Positions 1-9,202 of a DNA stretch of 64,000 nucleotides are shown here, piece after piece; position 1 is the stretch's first letter; every line of letters begins with the position of its first letter. The stretch is from positions 1,426,001 to 1,490,000 of the forward strand of contig NZ_CP019236.1 of NCBI RefSeq assembly GCF_001955695.1, written 5' to 3'. A program made the position numbers and the translations under genes. This stretch comes from Rhodoferax koreense. GTDB taxonomy: Bacteria; Pseudomonadota; Gammaproteobacteria; Burkholderiales; Burkholderiaceae_C. The notes under the pieces were generated by a model. It was not told where the DNA came from. It searched no databases and saw only the letters and a program-made list of their open reading frames with translations.

Positions 1-1014
1 CCGATCAACACCGACGCCGCCTACGATGTGGACGACCTGCTGCCGGCCATCCGCAGCGGCCTGTCGCAGGACGGCAAGCTGTATGCCGCGCCTTTCTACG
101 GCGAAAGCTCGATGACCATGTACCGCGCCGATCTGGTCAAGGCCGCCGGCCTGACCATGCCGGCCAACCCGACATGGACCGACATGGCCAACATCGTGGC
201 CAAGATCCACGACCCGGCCAAGGGCGTCTACGGCCTGTGCCTGCGCGGCAAGCCGGGCTGGGGCGACAACATGGCCTTCCTCACGACGATGGTCAACACC
301 TACGGCGGCCAGTGGTTCGACATGGCCTGGAAGCCGCAGATCGACAGCAAGCCCTGGCACGACGCGATCTCGCAATACGTCGACCTGATGAAGAAGTACG
401 GCCCGCCCGGCGCTTCGGCCAACAGCTTCAACGAGAACCTGGCGCTGTTCAACGAAGGCAAGTGCGGCGTGTGGATCGACGCGACGATTGCCGCTTCCTT
501 CGTCAGCGATCCGAAGCAGTCCAAGGTGGCCGACAAGGTGGCCTTCACCCAGGCGCCGACGGCGGTGACGCCCAAGGGCGCGAACTGGTTGTGGTCGTGG
601 AACCTGGCCGTGCCGGCGTCGAGCAAGAAGCCCGAACTCGCCCAGAAGTTCATCACCTGGGCCACGTCCAAGGACTACGTGAACCTGGTGGCCAAGGAAG
701 AAGGCTGGATCGCCGTGCCCACCGGCACCCGCAAGTCCACCTATGCCAACGCCGATTTCCAGAAGGTGGCCAAGTTCGCGCCTGAAGAACTCAAGGCCAT
801 CAACAGCGCCAACCCGACCGACAGCACGCTGCCGAAGTCGCCGTATGTCGGCGTGCAGTTCGCCTCGATCCCGGAGTTCCAGGCGATCGGCATCGCCGTC
901 GGCCAGCAGATGAGCGCGGCGCTGTCGGGCAAGGTCACGGTGGATGCGGCGCTGAAGACATCGCAGACGGCCGCCGAGCGTGAGATGACCAAGGGCGGGT
1001 ACTACAAGAAGTAA
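1..1014 (+). CDS. Polyol/sugar ABC transporter substrate-binding protein (5' partial)
   Basis: Periplasmic solute-binding protein of the family-1 (maltose/sorbitol-mannitol) ABC importers, by composition and context. The reading frame is open from base 1, so the start codon and signal peptide lie outside the window; 337 residues to the TAA stop are visible. The visible part is typical of the family: aromatic-rich segments such as KPGWGDNMAF and NLALFNEGKCGVWIDA, and a Lys/Tyr-rich C terminus. It heads a same-strand set of two permeases, one ATPase and two polyol dehydrogenases, which suggests a linear polyol (mannitol, sorbitol or arabinitol) as ligand; the ligand cannot be read from sequence alone. 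It corresponds in position to mtlE/smoE. A 210-base gap with a hairpin separates it from the first permease, which may allow higher expression of the binding protein. Confidence 0.9.
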   Translation, partial: PINTDAAYDVDDLLPAIRSGLSQDGKLYAAPFYGESSMTMYRADLVKAAGLTMPANPTWTDMANIVAKIHDPAKGVYGLCLRGKPGWGDNMAFLTTMVNTYGGQWFDMAWKPQIDSKPWHDAISQYVDLMKKYGPPGASANSFNENLALFNEGKCGVWIDATIAASFVSDPKQSKVADKVAFTQAPTAVTPKGANWLWSWNLAVPASSKKPELAQKFITWATSKDYVNLVAKEEGWIAVPTGTRKSTYANADFQKVAKFAPEELKAINSANPTDSTLPKSPYVGVQFASIPEFQAIGIAVGQQMSAALSGKVTVDAALKTSQTAAEREMTKGGYYKK

Positions 1015-1067
1015 TCGATGGCCTGAATCTTCCTACTGCGCGGACCGATCTGGCGCCTGCGGTGCTC

Positions 1068-1085
1068 GCCGTACGAGAGTACGGC
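1068..1085 (+). other. Hairpin between binding-protein and permease genes
   Basis: A perfect 7-bp stem (GCCGTAC/GTACGGC) closes a GAGA loop in the 210-base gap after the binding-protein gene. It has no T-run, so it is not a classical terminator. By analogy with malE-malF, such hairpins can stabilise the upstream mRNA or cut read-through so that the binding protein is made in excess. The flanking sequence looks like a dispersed repeat, but I cannot count copies here. Confidence 0.45.
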
Positions 1086-1224
1086 TCCGCGCCTCGACGC
1101 CACCTCGGCCCGCTCGCTACGGAATCTTCAAGCCCTCGACCGTCGCCTGTTTGAGCTTGTTCCACTGAGCGGATGAGTGCGCCAGCGGCAGGCCACTTGA
1201 CCAAGCTGTCACCGAAAGCTCACC

Positions 1225-2082
1225 ATGTCACGATTCCTCCCCCGTGCGCTCATGGCGCCGTCCATCGTCACGCTCTTCCTGTGGATGATCGTGCCGCTGG
1301 TGATGACGCTGTATTTCTCCGTCATCCACTACAACCTGATGCAGCCCGGCGAGACCGGCTTCGTCGGCCTGGAAAACTTCCACTACTTCATCACCGACCC
1401 GGACTTCTGGCCGTCGGTGATGCACACCATCCAGCTGCTGGGCTCGGTGATCGTGATCACGGTGGTGCTGGGCGTGGGCCTGGCCCTGCTGGTGAACGAG
1501 CCATTCCCGGGCCAGGGCATCGTCCGCGTGCTGCTGATCTCGCCATTCTTCGTCATGCCCACGGTGAACGCGCTGCTGTGGAAACACATGATGATGAACC
1601 CCATCTACGGCGTGCTCGCGCATGTGTGGCAGTTCTTCGGCCTCACGCCGATCGACTGGATGACCGACTACCCGCTGCTGTCGGTGATCGTCATGCTGAG
1701 CTGGCAATGGCTGCCGTTCGCCTGCCTGATCTTCATCACCTCGCTGCAGTCGCTGGACCGTGAACAGATGGACGCCGCCGGCATGGACGGCGCCACGCGC
1801 TTCGACAAGTTCTGGTACCTGGTGCTGCCGCACATGGGCCGCTCCATCGCCGTGGTCGTGATGATCGAGATGATCTTCCTGCTGAGCGTGTTCGCCGAAA
1901 TCTTCACCACCACCGGTGGCGGACCCGGCAACGACAGCACCAACCTGGCCTTCCTGATCTTCAAGCAGGCGCTGATGAACTTCGACGTGGGCGTGGCCTC
2001 GGCCGGTGCCTTGTTCGCGGTGATCCTGGCCAACATCGCCGCCGTGTTTCTGATCCGCATGGTCGGCAAGAACCTCGACTGA
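1225..2082 (+). CDS. Polyol ABC transporter permease (MalF/SmoF-like)
   Basis: Inner-membrane permease subunit, 285 residues, the usual length for MalF-type permeases of polyol importers. About six hydrophobic segments are visible, starting with one close to the N terminus. The cytoplasmic EAA loop that docks on the ATPase is recognisable (EQMDAAGMDGATRFDKFWYL followed by a VLP motif). The ATG at 1225 gives the expected short N terminus. It is followed after 12 bases by the second permease, so the two are almost certainly co-transcribed and form the heteromeric membrane channel. Position matches mtlF/smoF of mannitol/sorbitol transport operons. Confidence 0.93.
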   Translation: MSRFLPRALMAPSIVTLFLWMIVPLVMTLYFSVIHYNLMQPGETGFVGLENFHYFITDPDFWPSVMHTIQLLGSVIVITVVLGVGLALLVNEPFPGQGIVRVLLISPFFVMPTVNALLWKHMMMNPIYGVLAHVWQFFGLTPIDWMTDYPLLSVIVMLSWQWLPFACLIFITSLQSLDREQMDAAGMDGATRFDKFWYLVLPHMGRSIAVVVMIEMIFLLSVFAEIFTTTGGGPGNDSTNLAFLIFKQALMNFDVGVASAGALFAVILANIAAVFLIRMVGKNLD

Positions 2083-2094
2083 ACGGAGCCCATC

Positions 2095-2910
2095 ATGCTG
2101 AAAAAGAAACCGTTCCCGATCGTGCGCACGCTCTCCGCCTGGGGCGTGGCACTGCTGCTGTTCTTCCCGCTGTTCTGGCTCGGCATCACCGCCTTCAAGA
2201 CGGAAGCCCAGGCCATTGCGGCGCAACTGTTCTTCACGCCCACGCTGGCCAGCTTCGTGGAAGTGCAGGAGCGCAGCAACTACCTGCTGTTCGCGCGCAA
2301 CTCGCTGATCACCAGCCTCGGCTCCACCATCATCGGCCTCTTGATCGCCATTCCCGCAGCCTATTCGATGGCCTTCTTCCCGACGAAGAAGACACGCGAC
2401 ATCCTGATGTGGATGCTGTCCACCAAGATGATGCCGGCGGTGGGCGCGCTGGTACCGGTCTATGTGATGGCGCAGACCGCCGGCATGCTCGACTCGCTGC
2501 CTGCGCTGGTCATCGTGTTCACGCTGTCCAACCTGCCGATCATGGTGTGGATGCTGTACAGCGCCTTCAAGGAAGTGCCCAAGGACATCCTGGAAGCCGT
2601 GCGGCTCGACGGCGCCACCGTGTGGGAAGAGTTCCGCTGGGTGATCCTGCCGCTGACCATGGGTGGCATCGCCTCCACCGGCCTGTTGTGCCTGGTGCTG
2701 TCGTGGAACGAAGCCTTCTGGGCGCTGAACCTGACCTCGGCCAACGCCGGCACGCTGGCCTCGCTGATCGCCTCCTACTCCAGTCCCGAAGGCCTGTTCT
2801 GGGCCAAGCTCTCCGCCGCTTCGCTGATGGCCATCGCGCCCATCATCGTGTTCGGCTGGTTCAGCCAGAAGCAACTCGTCCAAGGCCTGACCTTCGGCGC
2901 AGTCAAATAA
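2095..2910 (+). CDS. Polyol ABC transporter permease (MalG/SmoG-like)
   Basis: Second permease subunit, 271 residues. It has a positively charged start (MLKKKPF), a first membrane helix rich in Leu/Phe, and the MalG-type EAA loop (EAVRLDGATVWEEFRWVILP). Five to six membrane segments are visible. It begins 12 bases after the first permease and ends 14 bases before the ATPase, in one operon. Together with the preceding gene it should form the translocation pore. Corresponds to mtlG/smoG. Confidence 0.93.
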   Translation: MLKKKPFPIVRTLSAWGVALLLFFPLFWLGITAFKTEAQAIAAQLFFTPTLASFVEVQERSNYLLFARNSLITSLGSTIIGLLIAIPAAYSMAFFPTKKTRDILMWMLSTKMMPAVGALVPVYVMAQTAGMLDSLPALVIVFTLSNLPIMVWMLYSAFKEVPKDILEAVRLDGATVWEEFRWVILPLTMGGIASTGLLCLVLSWNEAFWALNLTSANAGTLASLIASYSSPEGLFWAKLSAASLMAIAPIIVFGWFSQKQLVQGLTFGAVK

Positions 2911-2924
2911 TTCAAGGAACCACC

Positions 2925-3968
<1,044 letters not shown>

Positions 3969-3983
3969 GAGGAGTCCGCAGCC

Positions 3984-5393
3984 ATGTCCGCCAACGAAAA
4001 CCTCGTGATCCTGCACCTGGGCGTGGGCTCGTTCCACCGCGCCCACCAGGCCGTCTACCTGCACCATCTGCGCCGAAGCGGCGACACCCGTTGGTCGCTG
4101 GCCGGCGGCAACACCCGGCCCGACATGCCCGAGGTCATGGCCGCGCTCGCGGCCCAGGGCGGCGCCTACACGCTGGAGACGGTCACGCCGCAGAACCAGC
4201 GCAGCTACGAACGCATCGCGTCGATCCAAAGGATCGTGCCGTACGAGCCGAGCCTGGCCGGCCTGATCGACATCGGCGCCGATCCTGCCACGCGCATCAT
4301 CTCGTTCACCGTCACCGAGGCGGGCTATTACCTCGACGCCCATGACGCGCTCGACTTGAGCATTCCCGACCTGGCCGCCGACCTGGCACGTGCACGCAGG
4401 GGCGAGCCCGGCAGCTGCATCTATGCCGCGCTCACCGCCATCCTGCGCGCGCGCATGGCCCGGGGCGGTGGTCCGGTCACGCTACTGAATTGCGACAACC
4501 TGCGCCACAACGGCCAGCGGGTGCGTGGCGGCCTGCTGTCGTTCATCCAACTCGCGGGCGACGATGCGCTGCATGCCTGGGTGCTGGCCAACACCACCTG
4601 CCCCAACGCCATGGTCGACCGCATCACGCCGCGTCCGGCCCCGGACCTGCGTGCGCGCGTGAAGGCCGCCACCGGCTGGGACGATGCCGCGCCCATCATG
4701 GGCGAATCCTTCATCCAGTGGGTGATCGAGGACGACTTCGCCAACGGCCGCCCGGCCTGGGAAACGGTGGGCGTGCAGATGGTGGATTCGGTGGCGCCGT
4801 TCGAAGAGGCGAAGATCCGCCTGCTCAACGCCACGCACAGCTGCATCGCCTGGGCCGGCACCCTGGCAGGCTACCAGTACATCCACGAAGGCACGCACGA
4901 TGCGCGCATCCGCCAGATGGCCTTCGACTACACCACGAAGGATGTGATCCCCTGCCTGGATACGCCCGCGCACCCGAGCCCGCTCGACCTGGCGGCCTAC
5001 CGCGACACCGTGCTCGACCGCTTCGGCAACCCGGCCATCCAGGACACCAACCAGCGCGTGGCCGCCGACGGCTTCTCCAAGCTGCCCGGCTTCATCGCGC
5101 CCACCGTGCGCGAGTGCCTGGCCCGCGGCGCCAGCATCGACGCCGTGGCCATGCTGCCGGCGCTGTTCCTGGCCTTCCTGCAGCGCTGGCACAAGGGGCA
5201 ACTTGCCTACGCCTACCAGGACCAAGCCATGGAGCCGGCCGTGGCCCATGCGATCTGCGACGCGCCGGATCCGGTGGTGGCCCTCGCGGGCAACGTGAGT
5301 TTCTGGGCCGAACTGGCGGGTGATGCACGGCTGGTGGCGGCGCTGCAGGCCGCCAGCGTGCGTGTCGACCACTTCATCGGGAGCGCAGCATGA
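3984..5393 (+). CDS. Mannitol/D-arabinitol dehydrogenase (long-chain polyol dehydrogenase)
   Basis: NAD-dependent polyol-specific long-chain dehydrogenase, 469 residues, oxidising D-mannitol to D-fructose and/or D-arabinitol to D-xylulose. The N-terminal nucleotide-binding motif is recognisable (LHLGVGSFHRAHQ). The catalytic triad of the family (Lys, Asn, His, equivalent to K295/N300/H303 of the Pseudomonas fluorescens enzyme) is present as K277, N282 and H285 in AKIRLLNATH. Length fits D-arabinitol 4-dehydrogenases and is slightly shorter than the 493-residue Pseudomonas enzyme. AGGAG lies before the ATG. A xylulokinase in the same locus favours D-arabinitol or both substrates. The stop overlaps the next gene by four bases. 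Confidence 0.92.
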   Translation: MSANENLVILHLGVGSFHRAHQAVYLHHLRRSGDTRWSLAGGNTRPDMPEVMAALAAQGGAYTLETVTPQNQRSYERIASIQRIVPYEPSLAGLIDIGADPATRIISFTVTEAGYYLDAHDALDLSIPDLAADLARARRGEPGSCIYAALTAILRARMARGGGPVTLLNCDNLRHNGQRVRGGLLSFIQLAGDDALHAWVLANTTCPNAMVDRITPRPAPDLRARVKAATGWDDAAPIMGESFIQWVIEDDFANGRPAWETVGVQMVDSVAPFEEAKIRLLNATHSCIAWAGTLAGYQYIHEGTHDARIRQMAFDYTTKDVIPCLDTPAHPSPLDLAAYRDTVLDRFGNPAIQDTNQRVAADGFSKLPGFIAPTVRECLARGASIDAVAMLPALFLAFLQRWHKGQLAYAYQDQAMEPAVAHAICDAPDPVVALAGNVSFWAELAGDARLVAALQAASVRVDHFIGSAA

Positions 5394-6181
5394 ATGCACC
5401 ACAGCGACTCATCGGCGAGCACGCTTTGATCACCGGCACGGCCGGCGGCATCGGCCTGGCCGCCACCATCGCCTTTCTCCGCGAAGGGGCGCGCTGCACC
5501 GCGGTGGACCTCGCACCCACGCTGTCGCCCGAACTGCAGGTGCTGCAGGCGCAGTACCCCGAGCACTTCCAGTACGTGGCCGCCGACGTGTCGCGCCAGG
5601 ACAGCATCGACGCCATGGTGGCCGCCGCCCGCGCGCGCTTCGGCACCGTGACCACGCTGCTCAACAACGCGGCCGTGTTCAGCCTGGGCCCGCTGCTGGA
5701 GATCACCGAGAAACAATACGACGTGATCTTCGACGTGAACGTCAAAGGCATGTTCTTCGTGATGCAGGCGGTGCTGCGGCAGATGGTGGCCGATGGCTGC
5801 AAGGGCAGCATCATCAACCTGGCCTCGCAGGCCGGACGGCGCGGCGAGGCGCTGGTGGCGCATTACTGCGCGAGCAAGGCGGCGGTGATCAGCTACACCC
5901 AATCGGCCGCGCTGGCGATGGCGCCGCACGGCATCCGGGTCAACGGCATTGCGCCCGGCGTGATCGACACGCCGATGTGGAAGGATGTGGACGCGCAGTT
6001 CGCCAAGGCCGAGGGCCTGCAGATCGGCGAGAAGAAAAAGGCCGTCGGCCTGGCCGTGCCGCTCGGCCGCATGGGCGATCCGGCCGACGTGGCGCGCGCA
6101 GCGGTTTTCCTGGCCAGCGCCGAGGCTTCGTACATCACCGCGCAGACGCTCAACGTGGACGGTGGTAATGTGATGAACTGA
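5390..6181 (+). CDS. Short-chain polyol dehydrogenase (sorbitol/L-iditol 2-dehydrogenase-like)
   Basis: Classical SDR, 263 residues. The cofactor motif TGTAGGIG lies near the N terminus, the NNA motif is present (LLNNAAV), and the catalytic Ser146-Tyr159-Lys163 are in place (YCASK). The C-terminal part resembles SmoS, which oxidises D-sorbitol to D-fructose and galactitol to D-tagatose; assignment to a specific polyol is inference from neighbours. The start overlaps the previous stop as ATGA, so the two dehydrogenases are translationally coupled. With two dehydrogenases of different families the locus could use several hexitols and pentitols. Confidence 0.88.
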   Translation: MNAPQRLIGEHALITGTAGGIGLAATIAFLREGARCTAVDLAPTLSPELQVLQAQYPEHFQYVAADVSRQDSIDAMVAAARARFGTVTTLLNNAAVFSLGPLLEITEKQYDVIFDVNVKGMFFVMQAVLRQMVADGCKGSIINLASQAGRRGEALVAHYCASKAAVISYTQSAALAMAPHGIRVNGIAPGVIDTPMWKDVDAQFAKAEGLQIGEKKKAVGLAVPLGRMGDPADVARAAVFLASAEASYITAQTLNVDGGNVMN

Positions 6182-6189
6182 GACGGCCC

Positions 6190-6292
6190 CCGTTCGTCCT
6201 GAGCCTGTCGAAGGCCTTGGCCATCCGTTCGTCCTGAGCCTGTCGAAGGACCTTGCGGAACGGATGCCCTTCGACAGGCTCAGGGCGAACGG
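6190..6292. repeat. Three copies of a dispersed 25-bp repeat, two direct and one inverted
   Basis: Two direct copies (6190-6214 and 6225-6249) start with CCGTTCGTCCTGAGCCTGTC, and an inverted copy (6268-6292) starts with CCTTCGACAGGCTCAGGGCG. The second and third can pair into a long hairpin. Variants occur at 8784-8808, 39114-39138 and 39207-39231, always outside genes. This is the kind of REP-like element I know from Comamonadaceae genomes. It lies between the operon end and the AraC gene and could act as a transcription stop or mRNA stabiliser. Confidence 0.85.
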
Positions 6293-6335
6293 TGTGGTGG
6301 ATGCGCGATACGTCAGTCGAAGAGGAGAAACAAGC

Positions 6336-7253
6336 ATGGCCAGCCTGCGCCAACGCACCCGTGAACCCGAGCTGGAGCACGACCTCGGCCGCGACCCGAT
6401 GCTGGGTTACGAGCCGCGCGAAAGCCATGGCAGCCTGCGTTACCTGGAGCATGGCATTCCCACGCCGCTGGTGCGCTGGCACCAGCACGAGGAATACGAG
6501 CTGCACCTGATCGTGCAGACGCGGGGCAAGCTGTTCGTGGGCGACTACATCGGCCATTTCGAGCCCGGCAACCTGGTGCTCACCGGTCCGCGCCTGCCGC
6601 ACAACTGGATCTCGAGCGATCCCCCGGCCGAGGGCGTGCTGCTGCGCGACATGGTGCTGCAGTTCACCGACGCCCCGCTGCGCCGCGCGAGCGCCGAGAT
6701 CGGCGAACTGCAGGGCCTGCTGCCGCTGCTCGAACGCGCGCGCCACGGCATCGAGTTCTTCGGCGTGAGCGAACTCGCGCGCGAGGCGTTGACACGCATC
6801 AAGAACAGCCACGGCCTGGCCCGCTTCGGCGAGTTCCTGATGTTCGTCGACAGGCTGGCCAGCTGCACCGACTACCGGCTATTGTCCACCGTGCAGATGC
6901 AGAGCTTCGACGACGACGCCTCGCTGGACCAGATCAGCGGCATCGTGGCCTTCCTCACCGAACACAGCGCCGAACAGTTCACCATGGCCGAGGTTTCGGC
7001 GCGGGTGAACATGAGCGAGAGCCAGTTCTCGCGCTATTTCCGCCGCGCCACCGGCAACACCTTCACCGATTTCGTGAACCATCTGCGCATCAACCGCGCC
7101 TGCCAGCTGCTGATGGAGACCGACCGCTACGTGAGCAACGTCTGCTACGACGTGGGCTTCAACAACGTGGCGAACTTCAACCGGCGCTTCCTGCAGATCA
7201 AAGGCATGACGCCCAAGGACTTCCGCAAGCAGGCCGAAGGCCGATTTAAATGA
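6336..7253 (+). CDS. AraC-family transcriptional regulator of the polyol locus
   Basis: 305-residue regulator. The N-terminal half is a cupin-like sensor (VRWHQHEEYELHLIVQTRGK, then a PG-N-L-LTGPRLPHNW segment). The C-terminal ~100 residues hold the two HTH motifs of AraC/XylS proteins, ending in the signature GFNNVANFNRRFLQIKGMTP. I start it at ATG 6336, preceded by AGAGGAGAAA; the frame is open upstream but that part would encode the dispersed repeat. Comparable to MtlR, the activator of Pseudomonas mannitol genes, so it probably activates the transporter and dehydrogenase genes in response to a polyol. Confidence 0.9.
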   Translation: MASLRQRTREPELEHDLGRDPMLGYEPRESHGSLRYLEHGIPTPLVRWHQHEEYELHLIVQTRGKLFVGDYIGHFEPGNLVLTGPRLPHNWISSDPPAEGVLLRDMVLQFTDAPLRRASAEIGELQGLLPLLERARHGIEFFGVSELAREALTRIKNSHGLARFGEFLMFVDRLASCTDYRLLSTVQMQSFDDDASLDQISGIVAFLTEHSAEQFTMAEVSARVNMSESQFSRYFRRATGNTFTDFVNHLRINRACQLLMETDRYVSNVCYDVGFNNVANFNRRFLQIKGMTPKDFRKQAEGRFK

Positions 7254-7260
7254 CTCCTCC

Positions 7261-8724
7261 ATGTACCTCGGACTAGACCTCGGCACTTCCGATCTCAAGG
7301 CGCTCTTGCTCGCCGACGACCACCGCGTCGTCGCGACCGCCCACGCCCCGCTGACGGTGCAGCAGCCGCGCCCGCTGTGGTCCGAACAGCAACCCGAGGC
7401 CTGGTGGGAGGCGCTGGTCTCGGTGATGAACCAGCTGGCTTCCAGCCATGGTGAAGTGTTGAGGACCGTGCGCGCGGTCGGCCTGTCGGGCCAGATGCAC
7501 GGCGCGGTGCTGCTCGACGCGCAGTCGCGTGTGCTGCGGCCGGCCATCCTGTGGAACGACGGCCGCAGCGGTGCGGCCTGCGCGGCGCTGGAGCAGGCCG
7601 TGCCCGACCAGGCGCAGATAACCGGCAACCTGGCCATGCCGGGCTTCACCGCGCCCAAGCTGTGGTGGCTGCGCGAACACGAGCCGGAGGTTTTCCAACG
7701 CACGGCCAAGGTGTTGCTGCCCAAGGACTATCTGCGCGTGCGCATGACCGGCGAGGCGGTGAGCGACTGCTCCGACGCGTCCGGCACGCTGTGGCTCGAC
7801 GTGGCGGCACGGCGCTGGTCGCCGCGTTTGCTCGAAGCCTGTGGGCTCGACGAATCCCAGATGCCGCGGCTGGTCGAAGGCAGCGAGGTTTCGGCCGGCC
7901 TGTCGCCGGCCTTCGCCGCGCGCTGGGGCCTGCGTGCCGGTACGCCCGTGGCCGGCGGCGGCGGCGACAATGCGGCCAGCGCCATCGGCATGGGCGTGGT
8001 TGCGCCAGGCCAGGGTTTCGTGTCGCTCGGCACCTCTGGGGTGGTGTTCCTGGCCACCGACCGCTTCCGCCCCAACCCCGCCCAGGCCGTGCACGCCTTC
8101 TGCCATGCGCTGCCGCAGCGCTGGCACCAGATGGCGGTGATGCTGTCCGCTGCCAGCGCGGTGCGCTGGGCCACCCATCTGCTGGGCTTCGCCAACGAAG
8201 CGGCGATGCTGCAGGCCGCGGCCACATTGAGCCCCGCGGACCGTGCGCAGGCGCCGCTGTTTCTGCCCTACCTCTCGGGTGAGCGTTCACCGCACAACAA
8301 CCCGGACGCCAAGGGCGTGTTGTTCGGCCTGACGCACGGCCACGACAAGGCCGCCGTGGCCTACGCCGTGGCCGAAGGCGTGGGCTTCGGTCTGTGCGAC
8401 GGCTGGCGCACGCTGTCGACCGCGGCACCGGTGCCCGCGCTGTCGGTCGTCGGCGGCGGCGGGCGCAGCGCCTGGTGGGTGCAGCTGCTGGCCGACATCC
8501 TGGCCGTGCCGATGGAGGTGCTCGAAGGCGCGGCGACGGGCGCGGCGCTCGGTGCGGCACGCCTGGCCTGGCTGGCCGACGGTGGCCAGGCCGCCGAGGT
8601 CTGCCTGAGTCCGCCGGTGCAGCGCCGTTTCGAACCCATGCCTCAGACGCCGGAGATGGTGGCGCGGTATCGGCGCTTCGAGGCCTTGTATGGGGCGTTG
8701 AAGGTCAGTTTTTCGGCCGATTAG
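7261..8724 (+). CDS. xylB: Xylulokinase
   Basis: FGGY-family kinase, 487 residues, phosphorylating D-xylulose to D-xylulose 5-phosphate for the pentose phosphate pathway. The N terminus has the ATPase-fold phosphate-1 motif (LGLDLGTSDLK), then GLSGQMHGAVLLD and LWNDGR, which are characteristic of xylulokinases. The catalytic Asp is D236 in GGGGDNAAS, equivalent to D233 of E. coli XylB. The FGGY signature region follows with LPYLSGERSPHNNPDAKG. It starts seven bases after the AraC gene. With the arabinitol/mannitol dehydrogenase this completes arabinitol to xylulose 5-phosphate. No fructokinase is in view, so fructose made from mannitol or sorbitol would need a kinase from elsewhere. Confidence 0.94.
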   Translation: MYLGLDLGTSDLKALLLADDHRVVATAHAPLTVQQPRPLWSEQQPEAWWEALVSVMNQLASSHGEVLRTVRAVGLSGQMHGAVLLDAQSRVLRPAILWNDGRSGAACAALEQAVPDQAQITGNLAMPGFTAPKLWWLREHEPEVFQRTAKVLLPKDYLRVRMTGEAVSDCSDASGTLWLDVAARRWSPRLLEACGLDESQMPRLVEGSEVSAGLSPAFAARWGLRAGTPVAGGGGDNAASAIGMGVVAPGQGFVSLGTSGVVFLATDRFRPNPAQAVHAFCHALPQRWHQMAVMLSAASAVRWATHLLGFANEAAMLQAAATLSPADRAQAPLFLPYLSGERSPHNNPDAKGVLFGLTHGHDKAAVAYAVAEGVGFGLCDGWRTLSTAAPVPALSVVGGGGRSAWWVQLLADILAVPMEVLEGAATGAALGAARLAWLADGGQAAEVCLSPPVQRRFEPMPQTPEMVARYRRFEALYGALKVSFSAD

Positions 8725-8783
8725 CGGCGGCCGGTACAACGAAGTCGGGCTGAGCCTGATGCGCGGCTAGATCTGATGGAGGC

Positions 8784-8808
8784 CCTTCGACAAGCTCAGG
8801 GCGAACGG
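8784..8808. repeat. Dispersed 25-bp palindromic-type repeat copy
   Basis: A copy beginning CCTTCGACAAGCTCAGGGCG, the same element as at 6190-6292 with AAGCT in place of AGGCT. It lies in the 124-base gap after xylB; nothing else is recognisable there. Confidence 0.8.
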
Positions 8809-8848
8809 AGGGGAACCGGGGATGGACGGATCGGCATAGACTGCCGGC

Positions 8849-9202
8849 ATGTCGCCCGCCACCGACCCCGCCGCCGATCGCCAGGTGATCCACATTCACC
8901 CGGCCGCACCCGTGAAGCCGGCGTTCGGCACGCCTTGCAACGGCTGCGGCGTGTGTTGCCTGTCGGCGCCGTGTCCGGTCGGCATGCTGGTGTCGCGGCG
9001 GCGTAGCGGTGCCTGCAGTGCGCTGGTCTGGGAGGCGGACGACAGCCTGTACCGCTGCGGCATGGTGCGGGATCCGTTGAGTCAGCTGGGATGGCGCGAC
9101 GCGCCACGCGGCTGGAGCGCCTGGCTGGGCCGGCGCATGCGCCGCTGGATCGCGGCGGGCGAGGGCTGCGACGCCGACGTCTCGGTGGAGCGCCCCGGCT
9201 AA
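8849..9202 (+). CDS. Small Cys-rich (CxxCxxCC) protein, putative metal-binding
   Basis: 117 residues with a compact cysteine cluster C30-x2-C33-x2-C36-C37-x4-C42 and further cysteines at 56, 70 and near 108. The pattern resembles the YkgJ-type zinc/iron-chelating family, but the protein is shorter and I cannot assign a reaction. No signal peptide or membrane segment is evident. Its stop codon overlaps that of the convergent HAD phosphatase gene. Codon use and GC match the neighbours, so it looks like a real resident gene; family assignment is tentative. Confidence 0.72.
   Translation: MSPATDPAADRQVIHIHPAAPVKPAFGTPCNGCGVCCLSAPCPVGMLVSRRRSGACSALVWEADDSLYRCGMVRDPLSQLGWRDAPRGWSAWLGRRMRRWIAAGEGCDADVSVERPG

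Noticed and set aside
1228..2883. 551-codon open frame antisense to both permease genes
   Set aside because: His/Gln/Asp-rich product, an artefact of hydrophobic codons read in reverse.
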